A DNA stretch of 64,000 nt, taken from assembly GCF_000346465.2 (NCBI RefSeq), contig NC_034013.1:5315791-5379790 (forward strand). The letters are read 5' to 3'. The notes below the pieces were generated by a model. The model worked only from the letters and a program-made list of their open reading frames with translations. It ran no database searches and had not been told where the DNA came from. Origin of the DNA: Prunus persica. Lineage: Eukaryota > Streptophyta > Magnoliopsida > Rosales > Rosaceae. Both the position numbers and the translations under genes were made by a program. Of this stretch, positions 60,611 to 64,000 are shown in pieces. Every line of letters begins with the position of its first letter. Positions within the stretch are counted from its first letter, which is position 1.

Positions 60611-61411
60611 ATGGACTCAATCTCCAGCAGCGCAAGAAGGCCTTGTTTCATCGAGGAAGATGATGGGTTGGCCTCACTGGCAGACATGGAAGCTGGGTTT
60701 TCTGGGAGCCACCACCCATTTTTTTCAAGGCCTATGTGTTATGCAAGGAGGAGCAGCAGCTTCAGAAACCTCTCTGGTATGGCTTCGTTTTCTTCCTCTT
60801 CTTCCTTGTCCCCAAGATCTGGGCGGTTCTGTGATGCCAGATTTGAAGAAACCCACCAGCCCCATTTCTTGGAAGCTTGTTTTCTCTGCAAGAAGCCACT
60901 TGGTGATAACAGAGACATCTTCATGTACAGGTTAGCCACATAAAACCCAATAAAGTTTAATAATTTCATTTCTCATCTGAATCTGGTTGAGGGTTTTCAG
61001 AAAGAAAAAAGTGTAGAATTATAGGGATTTTAATTATTTTCTCAGATACCAAACAAGAATTAGCAGTTGGGGATCTGAGGAAACCCATTGGTTTAATTTT
61101 TAATTTGAGTTTTTGTAAATATAGGTATTTAGATTTGAAAAGAAAAAAATCTGGATTTGTTTTCTCTAATAAAGGCATGGATTCTGATGGGTATTTTGTG
61201 ATTGGTTTAAATTTGCAGAGGTGACACTCCATTCTGTAGTGAAGAGTGCAGAGATGAGCAGATAAAAACAGATGAGGCCGAGGAGAAGAACTGGAACCTC
61301 TCTTCTTCCATGAAAGCCTTGAGAAAAAGAGAGCAAAGGAAATCAAACAACACAGCCAGCAACACCAACCAAGACTACCCTTTCCATACAGGCACAGTTG
61401 CAGCCGCTTAA
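60611..61411 (+). CDS. FCS-like zinc finger (FLZ, DUF581) protein, two exons
   Basis: Exons 60611-60930 and 61219-61411 join (GT-AG) to give 170 residues. The ATG at 60611 starts MDSISSSARRPCFIEED; an in-frame ATG lies far upstream at 60326, but the extension is low-complexity leader sequence unlike the family. The FLZ domain spans about residues 86-125: HFLEACFLCKKPLGDNRDIF, then MYRGDTPFCSEECRDEQI. Zinc ligands are C90, C93, C113 and C117 (C-x2-C-x19-C-x3-C), and the phenylalanine-cysteine-serine signature is residues 112-114. The intron splits the codon of R107, inside the domain. Known FLZ proteins bind SnRK1 kinase subunits and respond to sugar, abscisic acid and stress; that is family knowledge. 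N- and C-terminal regions are Ser-rich and probably disordered. Confidence 0.95.
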
Positions 61412-62831
61412 AAAGAAAAATCAAAGGAGCTGATTTGTGTCCAAGAGAGTTGGAAGGCCAAGGAGAGAAGAAGTGAATAGGCAGAGCAAGACCCCCTTTT
61501 TTTTTTTTGAGGGATTGTGAATGTTTTATACATATGAAGAAAAGTGTGTCTTTGTGTGCTCTTAGCTCTATGAGATGGCTCTTATTTTGGGTATTTCTTT
61601 TCTTTTTTTCTCGGTTTTTTTTAGAAATTTTTGGTTCCATATATAAATATATAAATATTTTTCATTCCCCTAATGTAATGCAAGCAAAAAGCTTCAGCTT
61701 TACAGTGGTGAAGATATGGAAAAAGAAAAAGTTGTAAGATTTTCTCTCATTCTTGGTTGTTCTTTGGCCTTTCCCTTATGTTGGGTTCATGTTATTGGAA
61801 TTTAGATTCGTGTGTTTTGGAATCTACTATAGCAATGGAAACTGGGGGGTCGCTTTTTGAAAAGATCTTTATGATGTTGCTTACCATCAAAGTTATACAG
61901 TAGTTTTTCTGTTTCTTTGCTGCACAAGTTACAGTGGTTTGTAGCTTTTACCAACACTTTCAGGTACAATAGTGAATTTCTTTTTGTGGGGGAGGTAGAT
62001 TAGGGGTTTGGTTATAAGATTCACTACATCAATAGCTTAATAGATCCACTTTCATGGCTTGCAAGGTATATCTCTCTAATAAGACATAAGAGATGCTTGC
62101 AGCAAGGGAAATGTATTTCATGGTAGATACTAGACTTGTGTTGTCAAAGTTAATGCTTATGTTGTATGATTGTGGTTCTGAACCACATATTTAAGTATTA
62201 GTTTACACAATCTGACACATAAGCTTCGATTCACAATGTACTATTTCGTCGTTACCAATTGGTCAAATAAGAGGTCTTGTGTTGCATAATTGTGATTCTT
62301 AACCATACATTCAAGCATAAATTTACTAGAAATGAAATCACAATATACAACATAACATTTGAATTCACTGTCTGACAACATAGCGTTGGCATTTATAATC
62401 TCTCTTCAATTCATTGTCTGACGACATTAGCAAAAGAGTTTAGTTTGACAACAGGGGTTTCATGGGATTCATTATTCACTTTCAAGATTTGATTGGATTT
62501 TGGTATGATATGTACATCAACGATGCACAGTTATGATGGAGCATCATGCAATTGAGTTGGATAGTGGTGAACAAAGAAATTCCAAACCATCCTCGGGAAA
62601 TGGAACACTTTTACTATACTTGCCAACTTAGAGAGTTGGACCAAATTCGATCGGCAGATTATTAGGTGATCATAGGACTTTCAGTTCAAATAATTTGGCC
62701 CAACAAACCATATATTTTATATGGGAAGATGTAGCAGCCAGCGGTTCTACCAATACTAGGGGCAAATACTAGTCAGCAAAGCAACAATGGCCACATGCAA
62801 CAACCTTGGAACTCAACCTTTTAAGTAAACT
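61412..62831. other. 3' flank of FLZ gene, no further gene seen
   Basis: The first 300 bases form the probable 3' untranslated region, with CTAATGTAATGCAAGC near 61670 as a possible end signal. Beyond, no gene is supported. Confidence 0.4.
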
Positions 62832-62888
62832 AATGTTGGAGGTGAAATTGTCCAAAAAAAAAAAAAAAAAAAAATGTTGGAGGTGAAA
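62832..62888 (+). mobile_element. tiny poly-A insertion with 16-bp target duplication
   Basis: AATGTTGGAGGTGAAA occurs at 62832-62847 and again at 62873-62888. Between them is only TTGTCC plus about 19 A. The exact 16-bp duplication and A tail are the hallmarks of target-primed reverse transcription, here by an extremely 5'-truncated LINE or SINE. Confidence 0.75.
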
Positions 62889-64000
62889 ACCATGATCACA
62901 AAGAGACGAACACTACTAACCAGACAATGTCTTGTCGTTAATAAGTCAGGAGGATCTCAATGGTTTGCAACAAATCATAATTTCTCTCTAGTGACTTATT
63001 TCCTAAACTCTTCGTTAACTTCACCTTTAAACCCCTTGAAGAGACGCATCTTATTGTTTTCAGTAGCAATTTTGGCTCTCATAATTTAATTTCTAGCTCT
63101 CGAAATTGAGGATTTTATAATTTTTATAGTTTTGCAGTGAGTGTCAGAAGCTAAATCCATTTATTGTTATGATACTGTGCCTCATTTTCTATAAGGAGAT
63201 ACTCCTTTTTCCCGTGAATTACAGTTTGACACATACCAAAATAATTTATCAAAAACACAAAAAGAAAAACTTCTGCACACATATCACATTGTTATTAATA
63301 GAAATGTTACATGGTAAGAATGAAAGTATTTTCCTTCTTTAGGAAAGTATTTTCCTTTTTTAGGAGTAACTATCAATTTTTCTTCCTCAGAAGATTTGAG
63401 CTCCCATGGTAATCCCAACCCGTTTGCGAAACTAGGGGCTTTGGAGGAGAACTTGGAGGTGGTTGGGTTTTTGTTATTGTCGATTTGTGGATTAGGTTGT
63501 TTTTGTTTTTTTTCCTTCCTTTGTTTGTATCGGCCCAAACAAACCCCAATGTTCACTTCACATCATCAATTTGCCCTTCTTGCCAAGATTTGCCATTCCC
63601 AGTAGTTCGATCTCTGTCATTGAATGCATAACAAACAAATTGAATATACAAAGCAGTGGGCTAGAGATATGCATGTGGTCACCAATGTGCGGTCCATATA
63701 TATGATACCAATAGTTTGTATTCATATTGTAAGCAAAGCTTGAGAAATTGGATTTGAAGTTGAGGAAACAGTCAAATAGGCAAGGATTAAAAGATACTAG
63801 TCATAAACATGTGAGAATTCAAAAGTTGATAAACGAGGACAAGAGGATTTAAGACCACAGATTTTTACGGTTCCAAAAATAAGCTCAAAAGGGATCTAAG
63901 CCATTAGGTGGCTGGACTAATTAACCTCTTTCCTCACAACCATAGCCTCCTTGTTGCACCATTGACAACAAATCTGTGTGAAAATTCATCTGATTGTTCA
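62889..64000. other. right end of window, no gene seen
   Basis: AT-rich. Open frames at 62874-63089 (+) and 63284-63605 (both strands) lack recognisable motifs. A short duplication GAAAGTATTTTCCTT occurs at about 63325 and 63343. Confidence 0.45.

Overview
This is a plant nuclear window, AT-rich and eudicot-like. Exons are short, introns are AT-rich with GT-AG ends, and CT/GA microsatellites are frequent. Retrotransposon, MITE and SINE-like debris is dense. The LTR sequences and gene structures look like a woody rosid, possibly Rosaceae (Prunus or a relative); that is an inference from general resemblance, not a search. I support only three protein-coding genes in 64 kb, all on the + strand. 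A run of exactly 100 N marks an assembly gap at 18472-18571.

Layout. 1-2750: intergenic sequence with a broken Copia integrase fragment on the - strand. 2751-6040: remnant of a Ty3/gypsy element on the - strand, with a reverse-transcriptase fragment between two diverged direct repeats that look like LTR pieces. 6549-13281: five-exon gene for a protein with a SHI/LRP1-type zinc finger; its 3.35-kb first intron holds a tandemly duplicated, TRIM-like sequence with a primer-binding-site motif. 13.4-33.1 kb: no gene seen; it contains the gap, a long-TIR transposon-like element, microsatellites, a 29-bp perfect inverted repeat and a retroposon with a 24-bp repeat. 34218-35611: four-exon gene for a BOI/BRG-type RING E3 ubiquitin ligase, with a TATA-like box and CT-rich tract upstream. 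35.6-60.6 kb: no gene seen; it contains Tourist-like MITEs, a 1.1-kb-spaced direct duplication, a CACTA-like terminus and a Copia element with intact LTR pair and target-site duplication, carrying a nested gypsy-type LTR sequence. 60611-61411: two-exon gene for an FCS-like zinc finger (FLZ/DUF581) protein, preceded by GC-rich sequence with a G-box.

The three genes are not an operon or an obvious pathway. By family they point to regulation: a putative zinc-finger nuclear protein, a RING ligase of a family tied to defence and hormone signalling, and an FLZ adaptor of a family that binds SnRK1 kinase. I found no clear new biological system. The best leads are the zinc-finger gene that has the SHI finger without a recognisable IGGH domain, the perfect 29-bp hairpin, the NAGNAG acceptor in the RING gene, and the transposon structures with target-site duplications.
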